A DNA stretch of 64,000 bases, from positions 248,001 to 312,000 of the forward strand of contig NC_083673.1 of assembly GCF_030384665.1 (NCBI RefSeq), read 5' to 3'. Positions 40,715-50,732 of this stretch are shown here, one piece after another. The notes beneath the pieces were generated by a model. It made no database searches, was not told where the DNA came from, and saw only the letters and a program-made list of their open reading frames with translations. The DNA comes from Lodderomyces elongisporus. Taxonomy: Eukaryota; Ascomycota; Pichiomycetes; Serinales; Debaryomycetaceae. The position numbers were made by a program, and so were the translations under genes. Within the stretch, counting starts at the first letter, position 1, and every line of letters begins with the position of its first letter.

Positions 40715-42661
40715 ATGAATGTTGGTTCTATATTGAATGATGATCCTCCACCGCAAAAGACCAATGAACATCAAAGTTTGCAATCGCCGTCATCAAATGT
40801 AGCATTAGCTGCACAATCGCCAACACAAATTTCCAACCAACAACCATCTTCGGCACAGGCTACTCCATCTTCATCAACTGCACGTTCATCAAGTCAATCC
40901 GTACACCAGAGACATTCTATAACTAATATGTTGAATGGCCCTTCGAATAATACTGATGCTGCGAATGATGATGAACCAAAAAATCCTGTCCCTATACCAC
41001 CTGCACCAGTACAACATACGAGTTCTCACGAGCTGATATTTAAGAAACCATCAAGTGCAATGAGCTCGCCAAGTATAAATTACAGACAAGCTCCACAACT
41101 CAGTAGTGCGTTCTCAAGTGCCAAGACAAGTCCCCTGGCATCAAAAAGGAATAGCATAGCCAATATCACCAACGATTACGATGAAGAACAGGAAATTTCA
41201 TCCACCCCTTCCGCACCAGCAGTTGCCGCGACAGCAGCATCTCCTGCATCTATCTCTATGCATAATGTGCAACAACTGGTAATTAAGGAACAGTCACCAA
41301 CTCGTGTGGATGAGCAGACAATGAAGACCAGTAATAGTTTGGTTAATGTGAATAACAGCAACGTTACTAGCAAGGATGATAACGCAAGTGATACAAGTAA
41401 TGGTGCTAGTTCTACTAGAGTTAATGCTAGTATTGCTGCTAGTGCTAGTTCTAATGTTAATGCTAGCAATGGAAGTATCCCTCAAAAAGTAGAACAAGAA
41501 TCTACACAGCAACCATTAACTGCGGAAGAGGAGGATGACCTTGCACGAATCAAAAAGATTAAAGAATCGAGAAAACCACGGAGATACTCTACTCCTCCTA
41601 TTTGGGCTCAACGGTGGATTCCACCGAATGAACAAAACAATCAACATCAATTTTCAACATTGCATCTGCAACAACAACAACAACAACAAGAAGGTGTAGA
41701 TGATTTGAGTGGCACCTTTTCCACAACCAAGATATCACTGAAGCCTGTTTTTGATTATTCATCGACTAGATACGTTGACCTACAATGTAGTATTACAGGC
41801 AGGATTCCACCCAGCTCTATCACGCGGACTATTGCTGAATGGATATATGCCAACTTTGCAAACATCGAAGATCATAATAGAAAAAATGTTGAGTTGGAAT
41901 TGAAATTCGGCAAGATTATAGATAAGCGAACCGGAAACCGACTCAACCTTAATGTTACCACCGAGTGCATTTACAATGACCCATCGAATGTTCGATTTGA
42001 TATGGAAGTTGAGGAAATAGCATGGAAGGACGTTCGCAAGCTATTTGAAGAATTGGAACGAGCATATCAAGACGAAAAACTCAAGGATCCACAACACTCT
42101 GGTCCGAAACGGAAATTTAACATGCTTGAATCGGATCAAACCGACTCTTTCTACCAAATAGGCAACAAGAATGAGCAGATACGGAAAGTGCGCGTCTCAA
42201 AGGACAACTTACTATCTCCACCACGGTTTACTGCCATCCAAAAAGATCGCATTGGTGACTTGTATATTCACGAACCCAAGTCCATGTACGACTTGCGGTT
42301 ATCCTTATCTTTGGAAGTTCCTGTCCCCGAAGCCAATATCGAGTCTATCGTGAGTAAACATTCCCCACAAATGTCGAGAGAGAAAAAGAGAACAACATGG
42401 ACCCATACGCCAACAATTACTCAGTTTGATTTGACTAGAGTGCTTATTCCTAGAGATTTCAAAAGTAAAAAAACAAACAAGAGAGTAATTGACCATGAAA
42501 CAAAGTATGAAATAGAAATGGAGATTGATACATTGGAAGTATTCAACTCAATTGACAAGATTATTTCGGGCACGGACAACTTTAGGCTTGAAGAGTTGGT
42601 GGAAATTTTCTTGAATAATTCTAGAGTAATTAATAATAGGGTGACAAAACTAGCAGGATAG
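40715..42661 (+). CDS. CET1: mRNA 5'-triphosphatase (capping enzyme beta subunit)
   Basis: Removes the gamma phosphate from nascent pre-mRNA 5' ends, the first capping step, in complex with guanylyltransferase Cgt1/Ceg1. The 648-residue protein has a long Ser/Pro/Asn/Gln-rich N-terminus (1-285), then the guanylyltransferase-binding motif WAQRW (297-301), then the triphosphate-tunnel metalloenzyme domain (about 350-645). The metal-binding glutamate motifs are ELELKFG (393-399), RLSLSLE (528-534) and EIEMEID (about 599-605), as expected for fungal Cet1. A poly-Gln tract follows WAQRW. C. albicans Cet1 is about 520 residues; the extra length is in the disordered N-terminus. Tandem with IDP2 and ALG5. 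Confidence 0.95.
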   Translation: MNVGSILNDDPPPQKTNEHQSLQSPSSNVALAAQSPTQISNQQPSSAQATPSSSTARSSSQSVHQRHSITNMLNGPSNNTDAANDDEPKNPVPIPPAPVQHTSSHELIFKKPSSAMSSPSINYRQAPQLSSAFSSAKTSPLASKRNSIANITNDYDEEQEISSTPSAPAVAATAASPASISMHNVQQLVIKEQSPTRVDEQTMKTSNSLVNVNNSNVTSKDDNASDTSNGASSTRVNASIAASASSNVNASNGSIPQKVEQESTQQPLTAEEEDDLARIKKIKESRKPRRYSTPPIWAQRWIPPNEQNNQHQFSTLHLQQQQQQQEGVDDLSGTFSTTKISLKPVFDYSSTRYVDLQCSITGRIPPSSITRTIAEWIYANFANIEDHNRKNVELELKFGKIIDKRTGNRLNLNVTTECIYNDPSNVRFDMEVEEIAWKDVRKLFEELERAYQDEKLKDPQHSGPKRKFNMLESDQTDSFYQIGNKNEQIRKVRVSKDNLLSPPRFTAIQKDRIGDLYIHEPKSMYDLRLSLSLEVPVPEANIESIVSKHSPQMSREKKRTTWTHTPTITQFDLTRVLIPRDFKSKKTNKRVIDHETKYEIEMEIDTLEVFNSIDKIISGTDNFRLEELVEIFLNNSRVINNRVTKLAG

Positions 42662-43165
42662 ATATGTGTTTGATATGATGGCTTATGGTATGTTATCTCG
42701 AGTGTTTACAAAGTAAAAAGAAAGAAGAATAAAACGAAAAGAAACTTTCAACTAGTTTTTTTCTTATTCTGGTTCTGTTTCTGTTTCTGGTTCTGTTTCT
42801 GTTTCTGTTTCTAATTCTGTTTCTGTTTCTGTTTCTGTTTCTAATTCTGTTTCCGATTCTGTTTCTTGTTTTTTATTATGTTTGCTTCTTCCTTTTTTCG
42901 CTTTCGCGTTACCAAAATAGCCGTTTCCACTTTGTACTCTCTATCAGGTTCAGTACTTTGATTTTATTTTAAATTACTTGTCTCCAATATTTCTTTTTTT
43001 GAAGCCGCACGGACGCAGACTTGTGCTGAACTCAGCACACTTGCAATCACAGAAACCAGCTCAAAGTTTTGAAACATTTTGACTCTAAGTGTGATCTACT
43101 TATTTTTGCAACCCATAAACACACATCACGATCAATTCTTTTTTTTTCTTTTTACTTTTTACAAG
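42662..43165. other. Intergenic between CET1 and ALG5
   Basis: 504 bp containing the TTTCTG hexamer array (42766-42868) and the ALG5 promoter. No other feature recognised. Confidence 0.6.
42766..42868. repeat. TTTCTG hexanucleotide array
   Basis: About 16 copies of TTTCTG with GGTTCTG, AATTCTG and GATTCTG variants, 105 bp past the CET1 stop. It is imperfect, with a higher-order period in which variant units recur every few copies. Confidence 0.9.
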
Positions 43166-44137
43166 ATGCTATTGTATATGGCTGCATTAATGCTACCTCT
43201 AGCAATTGCTGCATATGGTGTACTCCTTTTTCTTTCGCATACGCCTAGGCTTCCAATTGCAAGTGAGTCAAGGTATACAACAAACGATACCAATGGTGAA
43301 GAATTTGATTTACCTCCTCGTGTCACCACCGATAATACGAGAGCTTTAGACGACATTGACATTAGTGTGATTGTGCCTTGTTATAATGAAGTTAAGCGAC
43401 TCAAAAAGATGATGGATGAGGCCGTGGCATATTTAGAGAAAACCCACCGCGGCAAATACGAAATAATTCTCGTCGACGATGGATCGACCGATGGTACAGC
43501 AAAGTATGGAATCGAACTAGCCAATATGTACAACTTAAAACCACATATTGTGAAAGTGGTTCAACTTGCAAAGAATAGAGGTAAAGGTGGCGCAGTTACA
43601 CACGGGATGTTGCATGCTCTGGGTAAGTATGCATTATTTGCCGACGCAGACGGTGCGACCCAATTTTCAGACATTTCAAAGCTTCTTGATTTTCTTGAAA
43701 AACACCAAGAAGAACCTGCTATGGCAATTGGTTCGCGAGCGCACTTGGTCAATACCGATGCAGTCGTTAAGCGATCATTTATAAGGAATTTTCTTATGTA
43801 CGGCCTTCATACCCTTGTCTACATATTTGGTATTAGAGCCGTCAAGGATACGCAATGTGGCTTCAAAATGTTTAATCAGGAAGCTGTGGCAAAGATTTTC
43901 CCACACATGCATACTGAACGGTGGATCTTTGACGTGGAAGTGCTTTTACTCGGTGCTATGCAGGGAGTATTGATAGAGGAGACTTCTGTTAATTGGCAAG
44001 AAGTTGATGGTTCGAAAGTTGATTTGGCGAGAGACTCCATTGAAATGGCTGTTGATTTGGTTGTGACCAGATTGGCGTATATTCTTGGCATTTATAAGTT
44101 AAACGAATGTGGAAGAGCAAACAAAAATGACCAATGA
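43166..44137 (+). CDS. ALG5: Dolichyl-phosphate beta-glucosyltransferase
   Basis: Transfers glucose from UDP-glucose to dolichyl phosphate at the ER, giving the donor for the last glucoses of the N-glycan precursor. The 323-residue GT2 protein starts with a membrane segment MLLYMAALMLPLAIAAYGV. It then has SVIVPCYNE (about 71-79), VDDGSTDGT (about 102-110), AKNRGKGGAV (about 135-144), FADADGATQF (about 157-166), DTQCGFKMF (about 228-236) and RWIFDVE (about 252-258), all diagnostic of Alg5/Dpm1-type GT2 enzymes. I start at 43166 because the upstream in-frame extension to 43079 is Phe-rich leader translation and the ATG at 43166 opens the family-typical transmembrane helix. Codon 152 is CTG (43619-43621), next to GKYALFADADG, and is better read as Ser. 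Confidence 0.93.
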   Translation: MLLYMAALMLPLAIAAYGVLLFLSHTPRLPIASESRYTTNDTNGEEFDLPPRVTTDNTRALDDIDISVIVPCYNEVKRLKKMMDEAVAYLEKTHRGKYEIILVDDGSTDGTAKYGIELANMYNLKPHIVKVVQLAKNRGKGGAVTHGMLHALGKYALFADADGATQFSDISKLLDFLEKHQEEPAMAIGSRAHLVNTDAVVKRSFIRNFLMYGLHTLVYIFGIRAVKDTQCGFKMFNQEAVAKIFPHMHTERWIFDVEVLLLGAMQGVLIEETSVNWQEVDGSKVDLARDSIEMAVDLVVTRLAYILGIYKLNECGRANKNDQ

Positions 44138-45277
44138 GTTGCAAAACAAAAAAAAAATAAAAGATGAAAAAGTTGGATTCAAAAGTATAAAGTAGAATTA
44201 AATCTGGAAGTGAAAATAAAGGTGAAAGTAACAGACTTTCCTCAAATTATAAGTTTGAATTTTGAAGGTGAGATAGAGAGAGAGGAAGAGAGAGAGGGAG
44301 AAAAGAAAATAAAATAAAAAACAAAAAATAAATAGACTAGAAAAGAAATATAATAGAATGATAGAATAGATCTTGTAAGGGAAATTGGAGAGGAAGGGAA
44401 GATAGGGAGGCTGAACCTTTCTTTTAACTAGATCCAAAGTATTGATCCTATTTTATACTTTTCGAAATTTTGTAGAATCGCAAAAGAACTAGTGAAGAAA
44501 AAAAACAACAGTGCATTCTTTTCAGCACACTGGAAACTTTCGTCACTTACATAAGCAATTTCAAAAGTCAACCATGAGATTTTTCTTTTCGAGGTTGTTC
44601 ATTCATTAATAGAATGCAATGAGTTAGATTATCCACGGAAAACAATGTCAAAAACAAATAGAAGAAGAAAAAAATTGAAGTTCTAATTTGACATTTATGT
44701 CACAAACCTGTGGAACATAGGAGCCTGTGTCTGAATTTAACATTTCTGTGTCCACTATTTGTATTCGCACATGTCTAATGCTGTGTCGTGTCGTGTCGTG
44801 TCGTGTCGTGTCGTGTCGTGTCGTGTCGTGTCGTATCAAGTTGAGGACCTTGACAGAATTCCGCTGTATTATTTCAATTCTCCCTTCTTCAGCTCAACTT
44901 TTGCAACTTAAATACAGCTTTACTGAGAAATCTAAAGTATCCTCAACTAAATTTTCTACTTGTATTTTCTAACTTTATAATCTTTTACAGATTTATTGAG
45001 AATATACTACTATACAGCATATATCAAATAGGTTCGCTATTAAACTGAACCTCAAAAACATTGATAAAGTTTAACGCTATTTTATAACACTTTACGAAAA
45101 TTCAAAAACACCATCCTCGAGTCAGATTCTTACCAACCTTAAGAATCTATTATCACATTGAAAACAAAGGACCAAAAACAAAAAAAAAAGAAAAAAGTAA
45201 AAGCAAAGTATAAGCAAGACAGTACAAGACTAAACTACTTCCACTCACAACAAAATATATTCCCATAATAGACCAAG
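44138..45277. other. Intergenic between ALG5 and RPD3
   Basis: 1.14 kb with purine-rich tracts (44270-44345), the (TCGTG)n array at 44786-44834 and the RPD3 promoter. No gene seen. Confidence 0.6.
44786..44834. repeat. (TCGTG)9 pentanucleotide array
   Basis: Nine perfect TCGTG copies plus a partial tenth, about 440 bp upstream of the RPD3 start. It is CG-rich, unlike the surrounding AT-rich DNA. Confidence 0.92.
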
Positions 45278-46843
45278 ATGTACGTTGAACTACCCTTTGA
45301 TGAATTAAAAGTGGGTACTTCGAAACGACGGGTAGCTTACTTTTACGATCAGGATGTTGGTAATTACTTCTATGGTACTGGACATTGTATGAAACCACAC
45401 CGAATAAGAATGACGCATTCATTGATTATGAATTACGAACTATACAAGAAGATGGAGATTTATCGAGCTGAGCCAGCTACAAATTTGGAGCTCACCCAGT
45501 TCCATAGCGACGAGTATATCGATTTTATTGATCGTGTTACGCCAGACAATCTACACTTGTTTCCTCGAGAAGCACAGATATTCAATGTTGGAGAGGATTG
45601 TCCAGTGTTTGATGGGTTGAACGAATTTTGTAAGATATCGTGCGGTGGTTCAATGGAAGGCGCTGCAAGATTAAACAATGGCGACGCCGATGTGGCAATA
45701 AATTATGCTGGTGGTTTGCATCATGCTAAAAAGTCGGAAGCTTCGGGGTTTTGCTACACAAATGATATTGTTCTAGCGATTATCGAATTGCTTCGTAAGC
45801 ATCCAAGAGTATTGTACATCGATACTGATGTTCACCATGGTGATGGTGTTGAGGAAGCTTTCTACACAAATGACCGAGTGATGACTTGTTCGTTCCATAA
45901 ATTTGGTGAGTTTTTCCCCGGTACCGGTAATGTAGGTGATATTGGTATAGGTAAAGGGAAGTACTATTCAGTTAATGTACCCTTGAGAGATGGAATTGAT
46001 GATGCATCTTATAAATCAATATTTGAGCCCATAATACTGAAGATTGTTGAGTGGTACCAGCCATCAGCTATTGTTTTGCAGTGTGGAGGTGACTCATTGA
46101 GCGGAGACAGGTTGGGTCCTTTCAACTTGTCAATGAGAGGACACGCAAATTGTGTCAATTTTGTGCGTTCTTTGGGGCTTCCAATGATGGTACTTGGTGG
46201 AGGTGGGTATACTATAAGAAATGTAGCTCGAACATGGGCATTTGAGACTGGTATTTGCAATGGTGTGCTTTTGCCGAAGGAACTACCATACAATGGCTAT
46301 TATGAGTATTACGCGCCCACGTTTGAACTCGATGTTCGATCATCGAATATGAATAATGCAAACTCAAAAGAGTACTTGGATAAGATACTTACTCAAATTG
46401 TAACCAATCTCGATCATACGAAGCATGCACCTTCGGTGCAAATGCAAGATGTCCCCATGGACAAGGAAGATCTTGGTGATGTGTATGAAGACGCGGCAAA
46501 AGCGATTGACACAAAAGGAGGATCACAAATGCAAAGAGATAAAACAATTGAAAATGGAAATGAATTCTACAGCGATGAGCTGAAGGATGTCGAGGAACGC
46601 AACATTGCTGTGCATGATACGTCTTTGGCGTCACACAATGCAACGTCGAATCAGAATAATCAAGCTGGCAATTCTGGTGCTATGAATGGTGCCACGGACA
46701 ATACCACTGACGTTCAAGAAGTTGCAGCTGCAGAATCCCGTAAAGACAATGAACATGCAGCTATATTGTTTGAAGAAGAAAAAGCGGAAATAGACGAATT
46801 GAATAGGGTCCATGATCAGCAAGATCAGGAGATGGCAGACTAA
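45278..46843 (+). CDS. RPD3: Class I histone deacetylase, Rpd3 type
   Basis: Zinc-dependent deacetylase of histone tails, the catalytic subunit of Rpd3 corepressor complexes. The 521-residue protein has the class I core at about 12-390: KPHRIRMTH (near 39-47), GGLHHAKK with the catalytic His pair (near 145-152), [10 protein letters not shown] with zinc ligands (near 181-190), [12 protein letters not shown] (near 269-280) and [15 protein letters not shown] (near 306-320). The C-terminus (about 395-521) is an acidic, Asn/Ala-rich tail ending in Glu/Asp repeats. C. albicans has RPD3 and RPD31; the tail length does not let me decide between them. Codon 254 is CTG (46037-46039) at a position where S. 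cerevisiae Rpd3 has a polar residue, which fits Ser decoding. Confidence 0.95.
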   Translation: MYVELPFDELKVGTSKRRVAYFYDQDVGNYFYGTGHCMKPHRIRMTHSLIMNYELYKKMEIYRAEPATNLELTQFHSDEYIDFIDRVTPDNLHLFPREAQIFNVGEDCPVFDGLNEFCKISCGGSMEGAARLNNGDADVAINYAGGLHHAKKSEASGFCYTNDIVLAIIELLRKHPRVLYIDTDVHHGDGVEEAFYTNDRVMTCSFHKFGEFFPGTGNVGDIGIGKGKYYSVNVPLRDGIDDASYKSIFEPIILKIVEWYQPSAIVLQCGGDSLSGDRLGPFNLSMRGHANCVNFVRSLGLPMMVLGGGGYTIRNVARTWAFETGICNGVLLPKELPYNGYYEYYAPTFELDVRSSNMNNANSKEYLDKILTQIVTNLDHTKHAPSVQMQDVPMDKEDLGDVYEDAAKAIDTKGGSQMQRDKTIENGNEFYSDELKDVEERNIAVHDTSLASHNATSNQNNQAGNSGAMNGATDNTTDVQEVAAAESRKDNEHAAILFEEEKAEIDELNRVHDQQDQEMAD

Positions 46844-47648
46844 ATTTGACGTTTGAATTTATAATCAAAAAATAAAAATAAAAAGTAAAATAAATTCATT
46901 AAAAGAGTGAGCAAAAGAAAAAGAGATATTAAAAATATCAGCTGTTACGAATCAATTAGTTTCAATTCGTAAATTTAGTCGAGGTAGGGAGCCCTTGAAT
47001 TTGTTTGGACAAGTAAGTCTTTATACAAAACATGTACATGAAAACAAGAAGTTAATGTTTTTGATTCAAAAAAAAAAAAAAAAAAAAAAAAAGAAAAAGG
47101 AAATTCATGGGAGGGGGAGGGGAGGGGGTGTGCTTGAATGGAGGAGAGAGTAGCTTTTATAATATATTGCACTTTGAATTACATTATTGAGCTTGATTGT
47201 GCTGCTGCTGCTTCAAATTACTGCAAACAGTTGTGAGCTTAAATACTTTTCATTGTTTACAAGTGCTAATTTTCGATTATCCAATTTGCCATATCAATGT
47301 TGTGACATATAGTGCAATGAGAAAAAAAGTTCTTTTATTGGCTACTTGTAGGGGTTTAAACTTTTGTTGATGAAAGAAAAAAAAAAGAGTGGATAATTAG
47401 AGTCAACAATAGTTTGTTTATTTGGTCCAAAATTTGGTAGTGATGGTTGTGTTATCCAACTCTTTTAGAATATGTAGTACCAGGAAAGTAATAGAAAATT
47501 AGTATCAATTAGTTCTAATACTCTGATTTTGAGTTGGAAAATTGGTGTTGGCATATGTATAATTGTATATGTATAGATATGTATGTTTATTTGTCTGTTT
47601 GTTTGTTTATATCTACTTATAGTTTCGGGATTTTGGTTGTTATTGTTG

Positions 47649-47710
47649 TTGTGGTGGTGGTGGTGGTGGTGGTTTTGTTGGTGGTTTTGTTGGTGGTTTT
47701 GTTGGTGTTG
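47649..47710. repeat. (TGG)n followed by TTTTGTTGGTGG minisatellite
   Basis: About seven GTG/TGG units run into three copies of a 12-bp TTTTGTTGGTGG unit. The minus strand reads as Asn/His/Gln repeats in a short ORF (47465-47728) that I do not accept as a gene. Confidence 0.85.
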
Positions 47711-48642
47711 ACTTCTTTTTCTTGTCAAAGTTCTAGGCTAATACGTGAAAACGAGTTTATCGCTAAATGTATTCACTTAACCTCGATGTGGTTATGTTTT
47801 GTTTTTTTTTTATTTTTTTGATTATTTTATTTTATTCTCTTTTCTTTTCTTTTCTTTTCCCAAGCACAATTTGGCTTTGACCAATTATTCATTGATAAAT
47901 ATAAAATACTCTTGATACTATATAAGCTTAGTAGCTACTGCACAGTGCCATGTATTTCTAACTACAGTAGTTGCATCTACACGCGTAAATATACATATAT
48001 AACGGGCTTTTGGGTTGCTTCTATGTGCATTCTTTATTTAAGCCGAAAAACACCGGTCTCGCCTTGGTTCTACACACATCGATTTACAGCACCAGAACTC
48101 AATTGCAAGTTTGCACTCTATTCCATCTTATAAAAAAATATACGATTTCCACTTTTAATGCAATTTTTTTTTCTGATTTTTACTCTCGGGAAAAAACCAC
48201 ACCTTTGTTTGTGAAAATAGGTCAGTGATTAAATCGTTTGGATAATGAAAGTGACTGGATCACTGTTTACATCTCCTCCTACGGGTTAACTAACTAAGTG
48301 CATAGAACCAATAATTACCAAAATTAAAATATTAGATTTATTTAAAAGTAAACAAAAAACAAAAACAAAAACAAAATGCCATGTAAGATGCCATGCACCA
48401 TATGAACATCGTTCCTCCGTATATGCTCCCATAAGATGAATGTATTCAAGTAACGTGTTTACTCAACCAGTGTTGCCACTTGATCACTAGAAGAAACTCA
48501 AGTATACGTTGGTGCTCGCTTCCTTAGGGTCAAAATTCAATAGACTCAGTTGTGAAGTAGAAGTGTAAGATATTTGTTTGTGAGTTGTTGCAGAAAAAAA
48601 TAAAAAATAAAAAATAAAGAATAAAGAGTTCTGTAGTATCTT

Positions 48643-48650
48643 TCACGTGA
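48643..48650. promoter_or_regulatory. Cbf1-type E-box TCACGTGA
   Basis: Perfect TCACGTGA, 875 bp upstream of the third GPI-protein gene and 1.8 kb from RPD3. The target is uncertain. Confidence 0.3.
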
Positions 48651-49524
48651 CTAATTACATAATAATTATAATTATAATTATGCTGATGATGATTTACATG
48701 GCCGTTTTTTACAGAGTGAATTATTGACTCAAAGTAGTGTAGTTTTGGTTTTGTGTAACATTGGCTCTTTAAAAATTTCTTTTATTAATTTTTCTTTTTT
48801 TTTTTATAAATTTCTTTTCTTTGTTTCTGGTTAATTTTTTTTGCAGCAATTTTTTTTTATTTTTTTTCTTTTTTTTTACAATTATTGTTTTCATTCTTGT
48901 CGTTCCAAAGATGATAACAAGACGACAAACAGCACATTTATCACCTTGTGGTAGTTGATCAAAAATAATAATGAAGGAAGAAAAAGCTCAAGTCCAATGC
49001 ATTTCTTGATAATAATTTATTATTATTTGCCAACAAAAGTTTACCTCTTCGCTACTTCCAGGATGCGTTTACAAGTATATGAAGACCAGAAATATAAACA
49101 TTGTCTTTCTTTAAATTCAAAAAAAGAAGAGTAAAATAAAATAATGGAATGAATAAATAAACAACATTGTTGTGGGTTCTGTTTTTTGCAAAACGTAAAC
49201 ATATGAATATATATATATGTACGTGTTTGCCTGTGATTTAACAAATCGTGTTTTGTTTTCATAAAAATTGATTTCCATCACCAAAACAAGGATATATATA
49301 TATATATACAACCCTCGCCAGAGAATACTTTTAGTAAACTCGCTACACTCGTTTTCAAACTCCAACTTACCCTAGTCCTTCTTTTTTTTTCAATTTTTTT
49401 TTAACCTTATTCCTTTTTTGATTGTCATTTAGATTACGGCTAATCTTATTTATACCCCGACCCCAAAAAAAAGAACAATATCAAACAGTTTGCAATATTA
49501 GAAAAAAAAAAAAAAATTCCCAAA

Positions 49525-50181
49525 ATGTTATCCCCAAGTTCAGTTGTTGTAGCTGCTGCTTTAGCCTCACTTTTGTTTTCAAATACCGTTTATGCAAATG
49601 AAACCGAGATTGACACCACATTAGTCTCAACCATCACAGTCACTGTGACGCTTTACTCCCCAGAAGAATCCGCAAGTATGGCTTCTGTTGCTTCCGCCCA
49701 ATTAGCAGCACAGTCTGCTTTGGAAGCTTCCATTGCATCAGAAGTTTCTATTGCCTCGGTTGCTTCTGTCGAATCGGTCGCTTCGGTCGCTTCAGTTGCT
49801 TCAGTTGCTGCCGCAAAATCTGCTGCCGAAGAATATTATACCTCTTTAGCATCAGTGTCGAGCGCCTCAGTCGCATCTGCCAAAGCTCAAGCTAAACAAA
49901 GCCAAGATGCTTTAAAGAATGCAGATTTAAAAAACACCAGCATAACTAGCACAACCATTTCCAACTCAACTTCGCAAAAGCAATCCACAACGTCAATGAC
50001 ATTGTTATCGTCTCTGGTGCCATTAAATTCGTTGGATGATTCTTCATCGAGTATTGCATCCATTGCCACTAACGCTGGTTCAAGCTCGTCAGAAGATGCA
50101 GCAGCTGGTTTCTATAATAACCAATACATTGGCACAGGTCTTACAGCTGGTTTAATTGCTTTTGTTGCCGCTTTAGTGTAA
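49525..50181 (+). CDS. Putative GPI-anchored cell-wall protein, Ser/Ala/Val repeat-rich
   Basis: 218 residues. Signal peptide MLSPSSVVVAAALASLLFSNTVYA, probably cleaved before NET. The start of the mature protein has a Thr/Val-rich stretch (STITVTVTLYSPEE). Residues 50-125 are an Ala/Ser/Val tripeptide-like repeat (ASVASVESVASVASVASVA), probably helical or heavily O-mannosylated, followed by Ser/Thr with NTS and NSTS sequons (about 136-147). It ends in a hydrophobic tail IGTGLTAGLIAFVAALV after NNQY, a plausible GPI signal that resembles the tails of the two GPI proteins at 24982 and 26906. I do not recognise a named family. A TATA-like TATTTATA lies about 75 bp upstream. Confidence 0.82.
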   Translation: MLSPSSVVVAAALASLLFSNTVYANETEIDTTLVSTITVTVTLYSPEESASMASVASAQLAAQSALEASIASEVSIASVASVESVASVASVASVAAAKSAAEEYYTSLASVSSASVASAKAQAKQSQDALKNADLKNTSITSTTISNSTSQKQSTTSMTLLSSLVPLNSLDDSSSSIASIATNAGSSSSEDAAAGFYNNQYIGTGLTAGLIAFVAALV

Positions 50182-50732
50182 ATGCGGACAAATTAAGCCC
50201 ATTTTGTTGTTAGATGCCAAGCAAACAAGTTTGACTTGGTACCAATTCCAACAACACTTTCGTACTCCCATTCCTTACCCACTTGTTCTTTTACATGCTT
50301 ACCAGCTGACTCGTATGCTTTCAAATATTTGAATCCATTTCTTCCTTTGTTTTGCTTTTGGTCTAACTTACCATAACGTGAAGTTTTGAATTATTTCAAC
50401 CTCAAGTTCAAAATCTTTTATTATATTTCGTTCGTTATACACATTTTCCTTTTTTTTTTTCTGACTTATCTCAAAATAAATTTGTTTTTTTGTTTTCGTT
50501 GAATTAATTGTTTGCCTGTTTTGTTTGTTTTTGCCTTTTCTTATTTTTGTCTTTCTTCTGTTTACTGCTACCTGTTTCCTGTTTCTTTTACAATTTGCTC
50601 AGTTGCATTGTATTCTGTATTTAAAAATGTATTAAATTATGTATTAAATAGTATAAGGTATCTATATCCTTCTTTACCAATATCAATTAGGTTTCCTTTA
50701 CTTGTTTATGTTTTCTTTTCTTTCTTAACACA
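50182..50732. other. Intergenic between convergent GPI gene and INN1-like gene
   Basis: 551 bp of T-rich 3' flanking sequence shared by convergent genes. No gene seen. Confidence 0.6.

Larger units (their letters stand above)
46844..49524. other. 2.7-kb intergenic region between RPD3 and the GPI gene at 49525
   Basis: Contains an A-run near 47070-47092, a G-rich AGGGGG stretch near 47110-47128, a (TGG)n and TTTTGTTGGTGG minisatellite (47649-47710), an (ATTATA)n near 48661-48680, a TCACGTGA site (48643) and (AT)n near 49291-49308. A less repetitive segment at about 48360-48560 has no identified content. No gene supported. Confidence 0.65.

Noticed and set aside
47465..47728. 87-codon ORF with Gln/Asn/His runs
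   Set aside because: It is encoded by a TGG/TTTTGTTGGTGG repeat with no other protein features.
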